From: Tetrahymena elliotti 4EA
Lineage: Eukaryota > Ciliophora > Oligohymenophorea > Hymenostomatida > Tetrahymenidae
Assembly (NCBI GenBank): GCA_000231825.2
Contig: JH720304.1
Span: 1,195,068 to 1,259,067 of the forward strand
Length of the DNA: 64,000 bases
Reading direction: 5' to 3'
The notes beneath the pieces are model-generated. The model saw only the letters and a program-made list of their open reading frames with translations, did no database searches and was not told where the DNA came from. The translations under genes were made by a program, and so were the position numbers. Shown here piece by piece: positions 1-13,453 of the stretch (position 1 is the first letter of the stretch; the number at the start of each line of letters is the position of its first letter).

Positions 1-227
1 AAATAATATTTTCTTCTACCTTTAATGATTTTTAAAAAAAAATAAAATATTTATTTTTATATTTAATATTGATTAACTGATTGGTAATAAATATATTAAT
101 TAATTTACACCATAAAGATTTTGTTAGCAAATAGTGCTTATCCTTGGAACCATAATGCAAATATACTTTCTTTTAACTTCCTTTTACTAATCAACTAAGA
201 TAATTGTCTTTATTTTTTATATTAAAT
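1..227. other. 3' flank of the first gene
   Basis: AT-rich stretch downstream of the stop codon of the minus-strand gene at 228-891. One minus-strand frame stays open from about 300 to the window edge when only TGA is a stop. It is not in the frame of the spliced gene, and I treat it as chance. No other feature is visible. Confidence 0.4.
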
Positions 228-891
228 TCAAATCTGGATATATAAAGAAATATATTCTCTCATGCCCTTCGCCAACACTCTATTAAATACAAAAACATCA
301 AATAAATTCTTCACTTCTAATTAAAATGTTTCTGCTCTATTTCTATTCAAAATATCCTAGTTCATTTATTTTTTTGCTATTTTAACAAGATATTTCTGAG
401 CAAATTTAGATATGTAAATTTAACATATGAATTGTCATTACATCTTAAACTAAGTATGAAATTTTATCTATTCCTGTTTCTGACAAGAAATCTTTAAATC
501 CTGTTTATTTTGATTCACCAATACGCTTTGCTCTTATAATCATGTCAAATATTTAATGTAATCTTTTATCCATAAGAAGAAGTTTCCTTCCTTCATCCTA
601 TTTAAATAAAATAATATTGCTTTTTATATATAATAGCTTCAAAAAGTATTAAATTCTTTTAATTTTAGTGTATTTTACTTATTTAAAGACATCTATTAAC
701 TTCTATTTAAGATGGGTGATGTATATTTCTTCATCAAAATTCTTTTCTCTCTCTAAATTCTAATCAGATTATTCAAAACCCTCATTATCACCATACTCTT
801 AAAACTCATACTCTAATTAATTATCAACTCCTAGCTAAAATAAGTCAAATTTAGGTATGTTATCTACAATTTTGCTAAAAAAGTTATCCAT
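228..891 (-). CDS. hypothetical protein, 205 aa, one 46-nt intron
   Basis: I do not recognise the family. The start is the ATG at 891-889. Removing an intron at 396-441 (donor GTAATG, acceptor CTCAG) joins two exons in phase 0 and gives 206 codons ending in TGA at 230-228. The first third is acidic and Gln/Glu-rich. The rest is rich in Lys, Ile and Leu with likely helices, for example KYLVKIAKKQMNQ just after the splice and NLFDVFVFNRVL near the end. There is no signal peptide or clear membrane segment, so a soluble protein is likely. Without the intron the upstream frame stops at 298. The spliced version gives a more protein-like C-terminus and keeps phase, so I prefer it. The function is unknown. 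Confidence 0.6.
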
Positions 892-1928
892 AATTCAATA
901 ATTAATTCAAACTTAATAATATTTGTTTAACTTTTTAATAATTAAATTTTTTTGCTGAAATATTTTTTATAGATTTTTAAATCTGTAATTTATAAAATAA
1001 TTTATGTTCAAAAACTTAAACAATCTTAAAAGCTTATTTTCTATTTTTTAGATAACATCAATTTTTTACACAAAATTCTAGCAAATTAAGAATATTGAAG
1101 GTCTTTCCATAAATTTAAATGATTAAAATAATATTAGAATCATAAATATTTTTATTTTCTGAATAATATTATTTTTGAAGCTTTAAAAACCTAAAAACTG
1201 CAATTATAATTTGGTTTTTATTTGATATTTTTAAATGTAAAAAAAGATAAAAATTGTTGTTATCTATAACATAAATATTTTTTGTAAATTATAATCCCAG
1301 TATATATCATCAATTATTTAGAATATTTTTTTGTTAATGGAATCTATTTTATTAATTTTATCTAATAAATGTTACTGTCTATTTTCTTTTAATGATTGAA
1401 AAATAATTTTTAAAATCTCTTTAATTTTTAAGAAAAATCTGAGATAAGATTTTTTTGAAAAAAATTATTTTTTACCATTACTTAACTTAGAGGTATGAAG
1501 GTATTTGAATATTTATAATCAACATATATTTTAATAAAAAATTAAGAGAAAGAAACCAAAAAAAAGATAATGATAGAATTTTGTTGCTTTTTGAAAAATA
1601 AAATTTTAATTATTTTGAAAAGAGTTTACTTTAATTCAGAATGAATAAATTACTTAAAATAATATGACAAACATATATTTAAAAAGAATACTATCTATTG
1701 TAAGAATATTATATAGGTTTATGAGATAATTATTGATTATTATAACTCTAATTATTTTAAAATACTATTTATTTTTCTTTTTAGAAAAAAATAATTTAAA
1801 AGATTTATAATAGTTTTGGTGATTAAATAATTTAGTAATTTGAAATTTTAATTAATATTTAACTTATTTTACATAAGAAAGTTAGACTTATGGATGTTAT
1901 TTAATGCATTAATTTAACGCTGTATTGG
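892..1928. other. intergenic, AT-rich
   Basis: About 1 kb between two minus-strand genes. It must hold the promoter of the gene at 228-891 and the 3' end of the EGF-protein gene. I see only A/T runs, with no open frame showing codon-position bias and no RNA gene. Confidence 0.5.
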
Positions 1929-2450
1929 TCAAAATGCTTAAGATAAACTTTTAATTTCCTACTAAGTCAATATCCTTTTTTATCTTTTTACTTTTTTTTC
2001 CCAAATTTCTACATTACTATACTAATCTTTAAACCTTTAATATGGTTTTTCATTTTTCTAAATATATTATTAATAAATAAATGTTCCAACAAATCCAATT
2101 AGAATACATAAGAAAAATATTCCAAATCCTTTCCAAGGCTTAATATATGTGTCTATTTCTAAGTAATATTAGCAATAAGGCCCAATATATGGAGAAGGAC
2201 AGTAGCATTAACGAGATACGCATACTCCTCCATTTAAGCATTCGTTTTTTTAATCATCGCATTTTGTTTACTATCTAACATCTTCTAAAAATATTATTTG
2301 CTCCTATTCTAATGAAAGCTAGCTATTAGCTTAACTTTAATTCTTTGAAACTCTTATTTATTTACTTAAGCAAATCATCATACAAAATATTAAAATTGTT
2401 TTGCCCATTTTAGGGCTTATTTTTTGTCTTTTATGTTTATTGTTTTTCAT
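1929..2450 (-). CDS. small single-pass membrane protein with one EGF-like domain, 173 aa
   Basis: Single-exon gene from the ATG at 2450 to the TGA at 1931-1929, exactly 174 codons. Residues 1-35 are a basic segment followed by a hydrophobic core (GKTILIFCMMICL), a likely signal peptide. Cysteines 64, 71, 77, 82, 84 and 93 have EGF spacing C-x6-C-x5-C-x4-C-x-C-x8-C, including the typical CLNGGVC and a Tyr/Gly-containing last loop. Residues about 108-126 (GFGIFFLCILIGFVGTFIY) form a transmembrane helix. A lysine- and glutamine-rich tail of about 47 residues follows and should be cytoplasmic. The topology fits a type I surface protein with a single EGF module close to the membrane. The role is unknown; adhesion or a small co-receptor is possible but is inference. 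It lies next to the giant surface-protein gene on the same strand. Confidence 0.78.
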
Positions 2451-3179
2451 AAAATTGTTTCAAGCTAAATAATCTTCAATTAATTACTTATTTTTTTAAT
2501 AAATTTTCTAATATCATTAACTTAGCAATCCTAAAATACTTTGATTGGAATGATTGAATTTTGCTTTAATTATTAAATATCTTTTTTTATACTTAGATTA
2601 ACAAACATTGCTTTATTTTGTGGCATTTTATAGCATTAATTAAAATCTAAAGTATTTTTGAAATACTTTTCTATTTATTATTTATTACACCACAATTTTT
2701 TACCTTGACTCATCAAAAGTAATAAATTTACAAAAAGTGAATTTAGTTTAGGAAATGTATTTTCTTCTATTTTTTATGTCAAATACTTGACTTATTATTT
2801 ATCTTTTGCTGTATTTTAAAATATTTTTATTTGCTTTTTTTAAATAATAAAAATTATCATATCTCTGAAACCACACTTCTCAAAATATTTTATTCACTGA
2901 AAATTTATAAAAACAAGCTCTTTCACACAAAAAAATTTAAATATTAAAGTTAATAATAGTAAAGAAAATTTACAATACCACAAAAAAAAAGTGTGATTTG
3001 AGTAATTTGAAAATGTAAAAGAAGTTAAAAAAAATTAAAGATAAATAACAAAGTTAAAAAAGAAAATGTCAAATTTTTAAAACAAGAATTGATAGAAAAT
3101 AACAAAATAAAATAAATATGATCTTATTTTTTATAAAATAAATTAAACAGAATTTTTTTCTCAAAGTTATTTTATATGC
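2451..3179. other. intergenic, AT-rich
   Basis: Region between the EGF-protein gene and the 3' end of the giant surface-protein gene. It contains A/T tracts only. No coding signature or RNA structure is seen. Confidence 0.5.
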
Positions 3180-6100
3180 TCATATCAGAATTAATAGTAT
3201 GAATAATATATAGATCATAGTAGACTTTAGAACATATCCAGATAAATCTAATATTGGTACTATTTATAAATTAAAATATTTGTTGAAATATAAATTTTAT
3301 CTTAAAATATGAATGTTTACAGCTTGGTATAAAGAGAGTCTGTGCTGATATGAGTTGTATCATAGAATTATCCATTAAATCAGGGTAGCCTGGTTACACA
3401 CTTCCTCCAATAATATAAACATTATACTCTGTGTTTGGAATCATACTAGGAATCGTAATATTATATTTTGTATAAGGCTAAGAGATTTCTATCTTCCAGC
3501 TTGGAACTATTCCGTTAGTAGAGTTATATCCCCATTAAATTTGCTATCCATTTGGTTTACCTTTATCTTCCTAGGTCTTAGTTGCCATAGCAAAAACAAA
3601 ACCATAATTATCCAACTCTACTGAAATAGTAACTTTATTTGTTGCTGTGTCAATTTCAGTAGGAGTAACTAAGAAACTAGGAACATAAACTTAAAAATTA
3701 GAATATGGTATAGATGCAGTAGTGTTAAGATTAGTTAATATGTTAGCCAAATTCTTTAATTAATTATTAATTAAGTATTCAACTAGCTTATAAGGAGAGG
3801 GGAAGTTTTCAGTCAATGGATTTGATATAATTTACAAATGAATAGATGTTTATTAAGTCTGTAAAATTCTATCTGTTAAAATTAAAAAAAGATAAAAATA
3901 AGATTAAATACTTTTTTTGAAGAAAACAATCTAATTAATTAGCAAATTTATCAAAATAAATTTATTGATTTTATATGAGTTTTATTAAACGGTAAAATAG
4001 AAAAATCTTATTAAATTGAAAAATATTTTAAGAAATAATGTAATGATTTCATTTTTTATTTTTACTAAAAATCTTTAAATTCTATGGATTAAAATTTTTG
4101 ATGGACAGGCGGGCGGGATTTGAATTTTTAAAGTTGACAATGGTTTTGGCAAATCATTAACCAAAAAATAATAAATGTTTTTTCATAGTATGATTAAAAT
4201 GAATCTCTTTTGATAATTTAATAATTTTAATTAAAATATTTAATGGAAAAATATTTTATTTAAGTTTTGCTTATTTTAAATTTATAATTGTGTAAGCAAT
4301 TATGATTTTTTAGTTTATCTTATGGATAACCGAGATTTGTATTTTTAAGGTTATTGATGGATTTGATAATTAAAAATAAAAAACTAAAAAATACAAATTT
4401 ATTTGCTTGATTTCATTTTTAAAAAGAAATAATTATTTTCAATTCAAATAAAATTGTTTTTTCCAAATTAGATTTAAAAATAAATTACAAAAATATTTTT
4501 TGTAATTTTCTTTATTTTAAATTTCTTATATTCTGTTTTCAATTACTATTTTCTTTCATTTATTTTTACTAAAAACTCATAAAACTAAAAAAGTTCTAGG
4601 ATGATTGGTGGTGGTGCTTGGATTTGTATTTTTAAATTTATTGATGGAATTTATCAAAAAAATCCAAAAAATTAAAAATAAAATTTTTGTTTGTATTTTT
4701 TAATCTAATTGGTTGAAAAAAAAATTTTTATATTAATTTAGTTTATCTGGGATATTAAATGCCAATAGGTTACAACGATTACCTTTAATGAATATTTAAT
4801 TGGACTAGAGAGCTCTTAAAGAAGATGATGAACTTGAGCTACTTGCAAAGGTATACTTTCTTTCTATTACCCTAATTGTTATTTAAGTTGGGTTAAGTAA
4901 GTTTAATTGAAATATTAATATATCTTTACTGTGCTTGCATCAAGCTGAGAACAAAAGCTACACCATTTATAATATTTCTTTTTTCTGCTGAATTTAGATA
5001 TGCTTAATTAAAAGTTAAAGCAAAGTCTGTAGCAACAAATCTGTTTGTGGTTTAGAAATCAAATTATTTTAGTCCACTCCATTAACCTCCTCTATCAACA
5101 GCATAAGCATAACAAGTATAGTAAACTTGAGCTTAGAGACCTGTGAATGTATAGATAGCTTGATTTGTATTACCAATAACAACGTTTCCATACATAGTTC
5201 TTGTTGATGCCCATTTAGGTTTTTTCTAATTTAAAAGGTCACTGATAGTTGGAGCGTCTGTTCCTTATAATGCTATCATCATGAAAGATTAGGCTACCTC
5301 TGAAGTACCTTTATTGTTTTTAATTGGAAATTAATTTAATGTTAAAAAAAATTAATTAATTTACCTATTGTTATTGTTGCAGTAGTTTATGTTGTAGTAG
5401 TATTTGAAAAATCTGTTATTTGAGGAGCACTACTATCTTACCCAATAATTACAAAGTTTAAAGATGTTTAGCTGAGTGTGTAAACATCTGAATTAATACC
5501 ATCTAAAGATAGTAATAAAGTGCCACTTTAAACAGAAGTATCGGAAGTACAATTCAAATAAAAAGAAACAGAATTAACTCCTTATGATAATAATAAACTT
5601 TTTTAAGAAATAGAAACACCTTAATAGTTTTGCTTGAACAAAATTAAAATTTCCAAAGAAAGATTTGGAGCATAATCAGTGGAAATTACAGTTGGTAATG
5701 ACCAACCACCCAAAGGTATTTCCTACAAAGTTCCTACATTTATTCTAATGTTTTTATTTGCAGTTACCTATTAATTTGAAAAAAAATTGTTTTCAACAAA
5801 AATCAACCATGAACCAATGAACCAGAGAAAAAACTTAAAATAAAACTAAAAAAATATTTTATTTTAAAAAAAAGATAGAATTTTAATTCAAAATTAAATA
5901 TTTAATGAATAAACTTAAATTAACGTTAAATAATCATCCAAAGAATATGCTTAAAATAAGACTGTAACAATTATTTTAAACTAAAAGTTGACAGTTAAAA
6001 AATAAAATTTAATTTATTGAAATTAAAAAAATAAAATTTATTTAAATTAAGAATAAGAATAGAAAATGTTTTGACAAAGATTATAAATTCGTCTATTAGA

Positions 6101-9100
6101 AAATTATTGTTCATTGAAGTAATTTTTTTATATAAACCAAACAATAAACTAAAAATAGGGCTCAAATAAATATTTTATTTCATTAAAAAAGTTTGGTCTT
6201 GAATTGAATTCAAAAAAGATAGTTAAAAATTTTAATTTTTTGAAATTTGATAATAAATGTTTGATGGAAAAAAAGTAGAAATGATTTGTTTTTTTGTTTA
6301 CTTAAACTTAAGTTTTTTGCATAGGTGTGTACAATGGAGGGTCTTATTCTCCTTGAATAGACCAATAGATGAAATAATTACCTTTTTTTAGTCATAAATA
6401 CATTTTTTAAAGACTATTTTGAAGAAATAAATTACCTCCATTTACTCCTTGATCAACAGAAACTCTGAAGGTAGATGTTAAATTTCCTAAAAGCAAGGGT
6501 AGCTGAGAAGGAATAACTGTTATACCTTCTTAAGAAATTTGAGGAACAAGAGTCAAATTAAGAGCACAAGGGTAAATTAGACTAACTTAAAGGTCTTATG
6601 TTTGTGTTCCTCTTTCAACTATGATTGTTTGATTGGCGTTTACAGTAATAAAAGGTCCAGGAACAGTAAAGGTGAAGAAGGAGGGATCAATATTAAAGAA
6701 TGTTTATGAAATGATATTCTTATTGAAACCATCATAAGCCTTAATGATAATAGGATTTGTTGATCCTGCATTTGTGGGATTCAAGAAATTATTAATGTAA
6801 AGATCTGTTAATCCACTGAGCTAAACTTGATTACCTGTAACAGTAACTATGTTTTTGCTTATTGAGCAATTTATGTTATTCATAATGGAATTTGTTGATG
6901 TACAACTCAAGACTTACCAATCTGGTACATCATATTAACTAGGATACTCAACTATAATTTAACCAAGAGAATTAGAACTTGGTAAAGGGTAAGAAGAATC
7001 TATGATAAATTGCATGTAGTAGGTAGATTTTCTTCTTATGTAAAGATTGCTTGGATACATATCCTATAATTATAACCATGAAGGAGCTTCTGTTGTTCTA
7101 AGATTTCCTACATTATCGTTGAAGTCAATAAAATAATCAGTAAACAAAGCATATGTGCCAACTTAAAATGATCCACCATTTCTATCTTAAAGTTGATTAG
7201 GGTTCATTACTCTAATTTTTCGATTAATTTAATTTATAAATTGAGATATTATTTTTATTTTTTAATGGTTTACCCTGAAATAACGAGCACTATAGGATTA
7301 TCAAAACTGGGAGTGTATGAAGTAATACCACTAATTGTTATAATACCTTGACTAACTGTACAACCTATTTCAGAGGTTAAACCACCTTGTGATTAACAAC
7401 TTACATTTGATCCTAGTAAATTATCATATTTTTGAGGGAATTTAATGTATATCAATGAATTAGAGGTTAGGCTATTTGTTGGGATAAGCTCAAAAGTATA
7501 TTAGCCATTCTATGCTTCATTGATTGGTTAAAAATCCATATTTTAAACTTAAATAGGGGTTGCTCGATCCTTAATCTATAGAGTTCTTAAAGTAAACGAA
7601 CTAGTGTCCGTATCTTGTAAAAGTACACCATCATAATAAATTTCAACTAAAAAACCATCAGTTTGACCAGGAGATGGATTTTAGATATTATCGACCTATT
7701 AGATGTGACATTTAAAGAATAAAGAGATATATAAATAGAATGAAAATTACTTGAAAGTTGATTGTATCAGAATTGTAATCAGCTTCAGTTACTATGATGA
7801 AAGTGTTTCCAGATACAGAGCAACTTTTAAATGTTGTAAGTCCTCCTGAAATTCTGCAAATAGGATTTGATGGTAAATTAGAATAACTACTTATAGGGAA
7901 TGTAATCTAAATAGTAGCATAAGCTTTGAATGAAGAAGAAGGAGTGAAGGAAACAGAGTAGGTTGCATACAAATAAGAATTGCTTGGGAAAGCTTTAATT
8001 CCTTAAAATATAACAAATCCTGATTAGAAGGCTGTTCCTGTCTTATAACCATTAAATCCTGTTCCTGTTTGATTTAGTTAGATAAAATTTTAAATAATTT
8101 TTGAATTTTAATTAAAAATAATATTTTACTTTTATTGATATAGTTATTTTAGTTTTAGTAATAAGCAATTACAGACCATCCTGTAGTTGTTTAACTGATT
8201 GTACTTGGGTTCTTAACACCGTCAACTACTATCCTGAAAGGTGATCCACCTGGATGATATTTAATATTAGAAATAGTGAAAACATTATTTTGAACATTGT
8301 AAATCAAGCCTTGAGAATTAAGAGGATTAAGTTAAGGAGCTGAAAACGAAGGGCTAGGGAAACTCATTTGAAGATTGAATTAACTATCAAATGTTATTTA
8401 AACCGAAAAACCATCAAGTAAATCGTTTTATGGAACAATATAAAACTCAAATCTTGAACCAGGTTAATTAGCAGCCTTAAAAGGTACTTGTATTTGAATA
8501 TCAGTGAAATCATTGACAAATGGTAATGAATTCGAGTTACGCTTTAATGTATTAAATGAATAATTCTTAAAAATAATATTAAATAAATAAATATTTTTAC
8601 AGATATAGCCAAAGCATTTCCTTACGTTGCTGGATTTTTGTATACTGGTATCTACAGGATAGTACCAAATATTTAAGCATATCTAGGATATACAAGATTT
8701 CTAATATAGCAATCAAGCTAGTTAGAGCTTGTTAATTAATTAGTTCCAGGATTAACGTTTGAAATTTAAATTAAAATCCAGTTTATATCATCATATATGA
8801 TAGTTTGCTATGTATAATAGATTCCATTTTCAATAATTCCTACAGTCACACTGTCATCAATGGGAATAAATCCTATTAATAATTTAATGAAATTTAAATA
8901 AAATCATAAAATTCTTATTTGTAACCTGTGTCAAACTTAGGAAGTACTAGAATGATAAAATCCCCAATTTAGTAAGACGGTGTTGTTTAACTAAATGATA
9001 CTTTTAAGTCAAAACTTTACTAGAGGTAATAGTTTTACGCTGTTGCTGAAAATGGTGTTGGAGGATTGAATAGAATATAGTCATCATTCTGTCTATTCAT

Positions 9101-12070
9101 TGGTGCTCCTTAAGGAAATGAAGCATAATTTACATTAATATTACTAGAAGTATTTAAAATTTGCTCTCTTCTATTAGAAAGCTATTTTAAGAGAACTTTT
9201 ATTTTGCCAGGACTTGATAAAGGGTTAAGAATATTTGGAATATGGAATCTTATGTATGAGTTTGGAGCTATTGCTTAAAAGAACTTCATTCTTATTGCAG
9301 TATATGTAGCAGGAGCTGCAGAAGTAGTAGGATCAGCATAAGTAGTCTTTATTAAGTAGCATTTTATTTTATAATCCTCCAAACTAAATAATCCATCAAT
9401 AGCTTTACAATAAAATTCTTCTCCAAATTAAACATTACTTCCAAGTGTTTGATCATAATTTGAAATGAATAAAACATCAATAAATCCTAATAAAAAATTT
9501 TACATTTTTATTTGAAATGTAAATTAGGAAAATATTTATTTTACCTTAGGGATCTGTTGAGAGATTAGATGGCATACCTTATGGTATAGTTAATGATACA
9601 GTTGTAAGAGAAACTTCTAAAATACCATATCTGACATAGTCTGAAGCTGCAGCAGAAGCATAGTTAAGATAATTCATATAAACATATTAATTTATGGAAT
9701 TCAAAGGTTGTGGAGTTATGATTAACAATACACTAAAAGTAAATAGCACATTAGTTTGAGTACTATCATATATAGTTAAATCAATTAAATAAGCTCCTTG
9801 ATAAACAGGGGTTGTAATAAAACCAGAAAAAGTCAATTTTCCCTAAACACCATTTGTTACAGCAGATCCTCCAGCTGTTGAAGAAAACATGGTAAGAACT
9901 TAATCTTTTCTCTTACAAATAGTTGAGTCAATTGTATTTATTTTACATTTAGAAGCTTTTTTATAATTAAAATAATGTAATTTTATAATTTATAATTTTT
10001 TTAATTTACCTGAAACTGAAGAAAGAGAAAACTAGCTTGGAAAAATAAGTCTATATACACTTCCAGCAGGAATAGGAGAAGGAGGAGTAAAGTAAATATC
10101 AGGATTAACTACTGAATTTGCTTGATATTTGTTGGTAGCTTAATTTTGAACTAAAATAGCTGAATTAAATGAGTTGTATGATTAAACTGAAATAAAAGCA
10201 GTTTGAGAGTCTTAATCAATGATGGTTGTCATCTGACTATTAGTGTAAGTTGTAACAACTATCGAATTAGAATTACCAGGAAGAGATGGTAAAACCAATC
10301 TCATAAAAACTGATATTTCAGAAGGTGTAGTCTAAGGAGCAAAATTCTTAAATCTAATGTAGCTATTTGTAACATCACTGTCATCCAAAGTATTACTTGA
10401 ACTAATATCACTCAATCCATACAAAAGCTAATAACTTGAAGTAAAATCGGAGTCTTTATTAATAAATAAATTTAAATTTCAAATAAAAATAATCTAAGTA
10501 TTTACTATTATCAAATAATTTAATAGACCCATCAGATGGGAGATTGATTTAAATCATAGAACCACTGACTAATGGATTTTTTGGAAGAAAAGTTAAAGTA
10601 TAATCAATTATTTTTTGCTCTGCTTAAACAGCTAAACTTTAAACTGGCTAAAAATTTATATACTACATCTAACCTGGAGTAATTTGAAGACCCTTTAAAT
10701 AATTACTCCAAGCAAGTACGACTTTAGTATTTGCTCTATAAATCACAATTCTAAAATTTCCAGTAAATATTGATACAGTTGGGTTTGTTATAGAAACACT
10801 CAAACCTACATCACTTCCAACGCTTATATCCTAAGAAAACCCTAAAAGTTATTTTCAAATAATAATCAAAAATTATTCAAGAAAATTAAAAAAAATTTTT
10901 TAATTGAAGATATAAAAAAAATTCTAATTTTAAAGTCAAATTATTTTCCTTCATTACTCTGCTTATTTTTTGTGGTTTAATCAAATTTTATGATCACAAA
11001 AGATTACCTTAAACTTTGATGATTGTTGTTCCTGACTCTAATGTGCAATAGATTTAGCCTTAAATCTAAACACCATTAATAGGATAAGTTGAACATGAAG
11101 GATTATTTGATATTGTAAATCCTGAATTGGGTATCCATAGTTCTATGTAAGAATTTCGAGGAATGAAAGTTGCAGTTTTAAATGCAAAGTTATATTTAGA
11201 AGGTTGACCAGCAGCAGTTGTACCTGAAGAGTCAACTGCAATTGTAGTTGAGGCTAATTAAGCTATACTGCCAGCAACGCCAAGTGACCCGAACATAAGA
11301 TTAGAATCATAATAGTTTTAACCTCTCATAGTCTCAACATAAAAATTACCTGTACCTCCTGCATTTAAAGGATTTAGAACTTGATAGATAGTCAAATTAA
11401 TCTCTTTTATTAACAATATAATTTATAAACAAACTATAAAAAATAAACATAAATAAACAATTAAAGCATAACATGCCATTTTGAGTAATTGAAATTTTGA
11501 TTTTATTGTATTTAAAATATTATTGAAATTATATTATTTAAAATAGTATTTTGATGTAAGAAACTAATATTTAGCTTGTTTTTGAAAACTAATTATCCAA
11601 TATTTCATTATATTTTATAGATACGATGAAGGAGTTTAATAAAAATAATTGAAAATCTTTACATATATTGCTGAGGATATCTGATGTATCAAAGTAGAAA
11701 AATACTTTTTAATTATAAACATCACACCTCATGTTGCAGGTGCTACTTGTTACTGCAGGAATACCTAATCCAGGAGCATATTAATATGGGAAGGTAATTA
11801 TAACTTAACCGCCTGCAGGTATTGAAGATTATGGAATAATTTAGAATGTATAATCAGCATATTAGTTATTGTTAGCAATTGTATTGTAAATAGGAGTAGT
11901 CCCTGGTAAAATAGTACCTAAAATAATAAAAAAGAAAACATTTAATATAATTATTTATTCAGTCATATTAATTCATATTTTAAAGTTAATATTTCTTTAC
12001 CAGCTAGAACTTCTTTGATGATTTAAGAATAAATCAAAACAAATAGGGCAGTAAATTGCCGAAAATACAT
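3180..12070 (-). CDS. giant secreted, probably GPI-anchored surface protein, 2,081 aa, 18 exons
   Basis: Reconstructed exons: 12070-12001, 11917-11663, 11403-11008, 10841-10506, 10453-10010, 9955-9545, 9486-8926, 8872-8601, 8565-8130, 8064-7751, 7695-7274, 7211-6436, 6381-6302, 5767-5365, 5308-4930, 4841-4783, 3872-3321 and 3259-3180. Together they are 6,246 nt, with phase kept at every junction and a TGA end. Residues 1-23 are a signal peptide. Most of the protein is a string of Ser/Thr/Asn-rich beta-strand modules. Many carry an I-T-F-P type strand, then two cysteines about 10-25 residues apart, then an N-P strand start. Residues about 1726-1850 look like a fibronectin-III-type domain (GLQAQVYYTCYAYAVD, WSG). 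A short poly-Ser linker follows. The C-terminus has small residues (DLSG, KST) followed by a purely hydrophobic tail ending LILI, as in a GPI-anchor signal. It probably coats the cell or ciliary surface. The ligand is unknown. Confidence 0.82.
4095..4700. repeat. three degenerate direct repeats inside the 910-nt intron of the surface-protein gene
   Basis: The intron at 3873-4782 is far longer than its neighbours (35-120 nt). It contains three copies of a core reading GATTTGTATTTTTAA, starting at about 4117 (GATTTGAATTTTTAA variant), 4334 and 4621. Each is preceded by a short G-rich run or GATAACC and followed by TTgATGG. Spacing is about 217 and 287 bp. Flanks contain mirror-like A/T blocks (CTAAAAAA, AATACAAAT). 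This may be remnants of a small dispersed repeat or a tandem duplication. No open frame is present. Confidence 0.55.
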
Positions 12071-13453
12071 TTTTTTAAAACTTGTAATTTTTTTTGTAAA
12101 TTAATATTCTTATTTGAGATAACGCTTTTAGTTTCTGCAATTTCTACTTGGATATCTTAGCTTTAAAGATTAAAGGTATATTTGATTAGATTTTAAAGCT
12201 TAGAAACTTATTTCAAATATATAATTAAAAAGTTTATAAGTCTTTTTGTAATTATAAGATTTTTATTTGGTTTTTTATGGAGATTGTAAATATTCACTTA
12301 TCCCTTTTTAATTCTATGAGGTTTCATTTCACGTTAAAAATTCACTCCAATATTACTTGTTTTTTCAACTTATAAAAATTCTAGCTATTATCCAACTAAA
12401 ACATGATTTGTATTTAATCATAAAATATACTTGTTTGCTCACATATCTCAAAGTATAAATGGCAATAAAATTCATTAAAGGACTAAACGTTTTAGCTTAA
12501 TTTACCTTTTTGATTTTTGAGTTAACTAAATTGTAGCCATAAAACATCTAGAGCATACTTAAAAGACTTTTAATTGATTAAACAAGTTATTGATATTTGT
12601 TAATAAACTTTAAATTTAAAATAAAAATTAAAGACTTTCTTAAAAATTATACTTAAATTTTAATTGAAGCTAACACTTTGGTAGACCTATAAGTAAAGCA
12701 AATAAAAGCTTAAACCTTTGAGAAAGTCTTTAAAAATATTCATAATCTAATGACTATTTTTGTCAAAAATTCATAAATCCATATTTTTTTAAAAACTTTT
12801 GAAAGAAAAAATATATTTGTTTAAATTAAGATTGGTTAATACTACTTCATGTAAAAATAAAAATTCATAAAAAGATAAAAACTTCATTTTAAACTAAACT
12901 AAAAAGTTTGATTAAATTGATAATAGTAATGATTCAGAGGAAATAAGTAATTTTAGAGGAATTTGTTAACTAAATATCTTAAGATTTACAAATATATAAA
13001 TAACTTATGTAATATAAAAGTTTAATTATGATTGATATTTAGGTAATTTAATAAGAGCTAAATAAAGTAAGCTAACTAGGTAGTTTATTTATTCATGCTG
13101 GTTATTATAGCAATCAAATCAATTCACTTGTTAATAAAAAATGTAAAAAAGAATAATTTACTTGATTCTTAAAATTATGTGAATTTGTGAAAAATAAATT
13201 AAATTTTGTGAAGCAAGTTAAATTGATTTATTGAAGAAATTTATCTATTTATCTATCTACTAATCTGTTAATGTTTTAGATGAGTATAGCTATGATGAAA
13301 TGTTACTTTAGTTTTTGCTTACAGAGATAGCAATTAGAAAAATAAATTTCTGTAAGAAGCTAGGTAGTTTGTTTAGAATTTACATGATAATAGTAGATAG
13401 ATAAGTAGAATATATGTAAATTATTTTGTTATTTGCACAAAAATACTACTGAC
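12071..13453. other. intergenic, upstream of the giant surface-protein gene
   Basis: About 1.4 kb of A/T-rich DNA with several in-frame TGA codons in all frames. A short microsatellite of ATCT/CTAT units lies at about 13243-13262. It should contain the promoter of the surface-protein gene and the 3' UTR of the zinc-finger gene. No further feature is recognised. Confidence 0.45.

Noticed and set aside
1..300. Read-through of the first gene beyond a TGA at 298 to the window edge
   Set aside because: A 46-nt intron at 396-441 moves the frame, keeps phase and gives a better C-terminus ending at 228, so the apparent in-frame TGA is an artefact of not splicing.
4600..4640. tRNA-like arm (GGTGGTGGTGCTTGGATT)
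   Set aside because: No matching acceptor stem, anticodon arm or T-arm; the sequence is one of three intron repeat copies.
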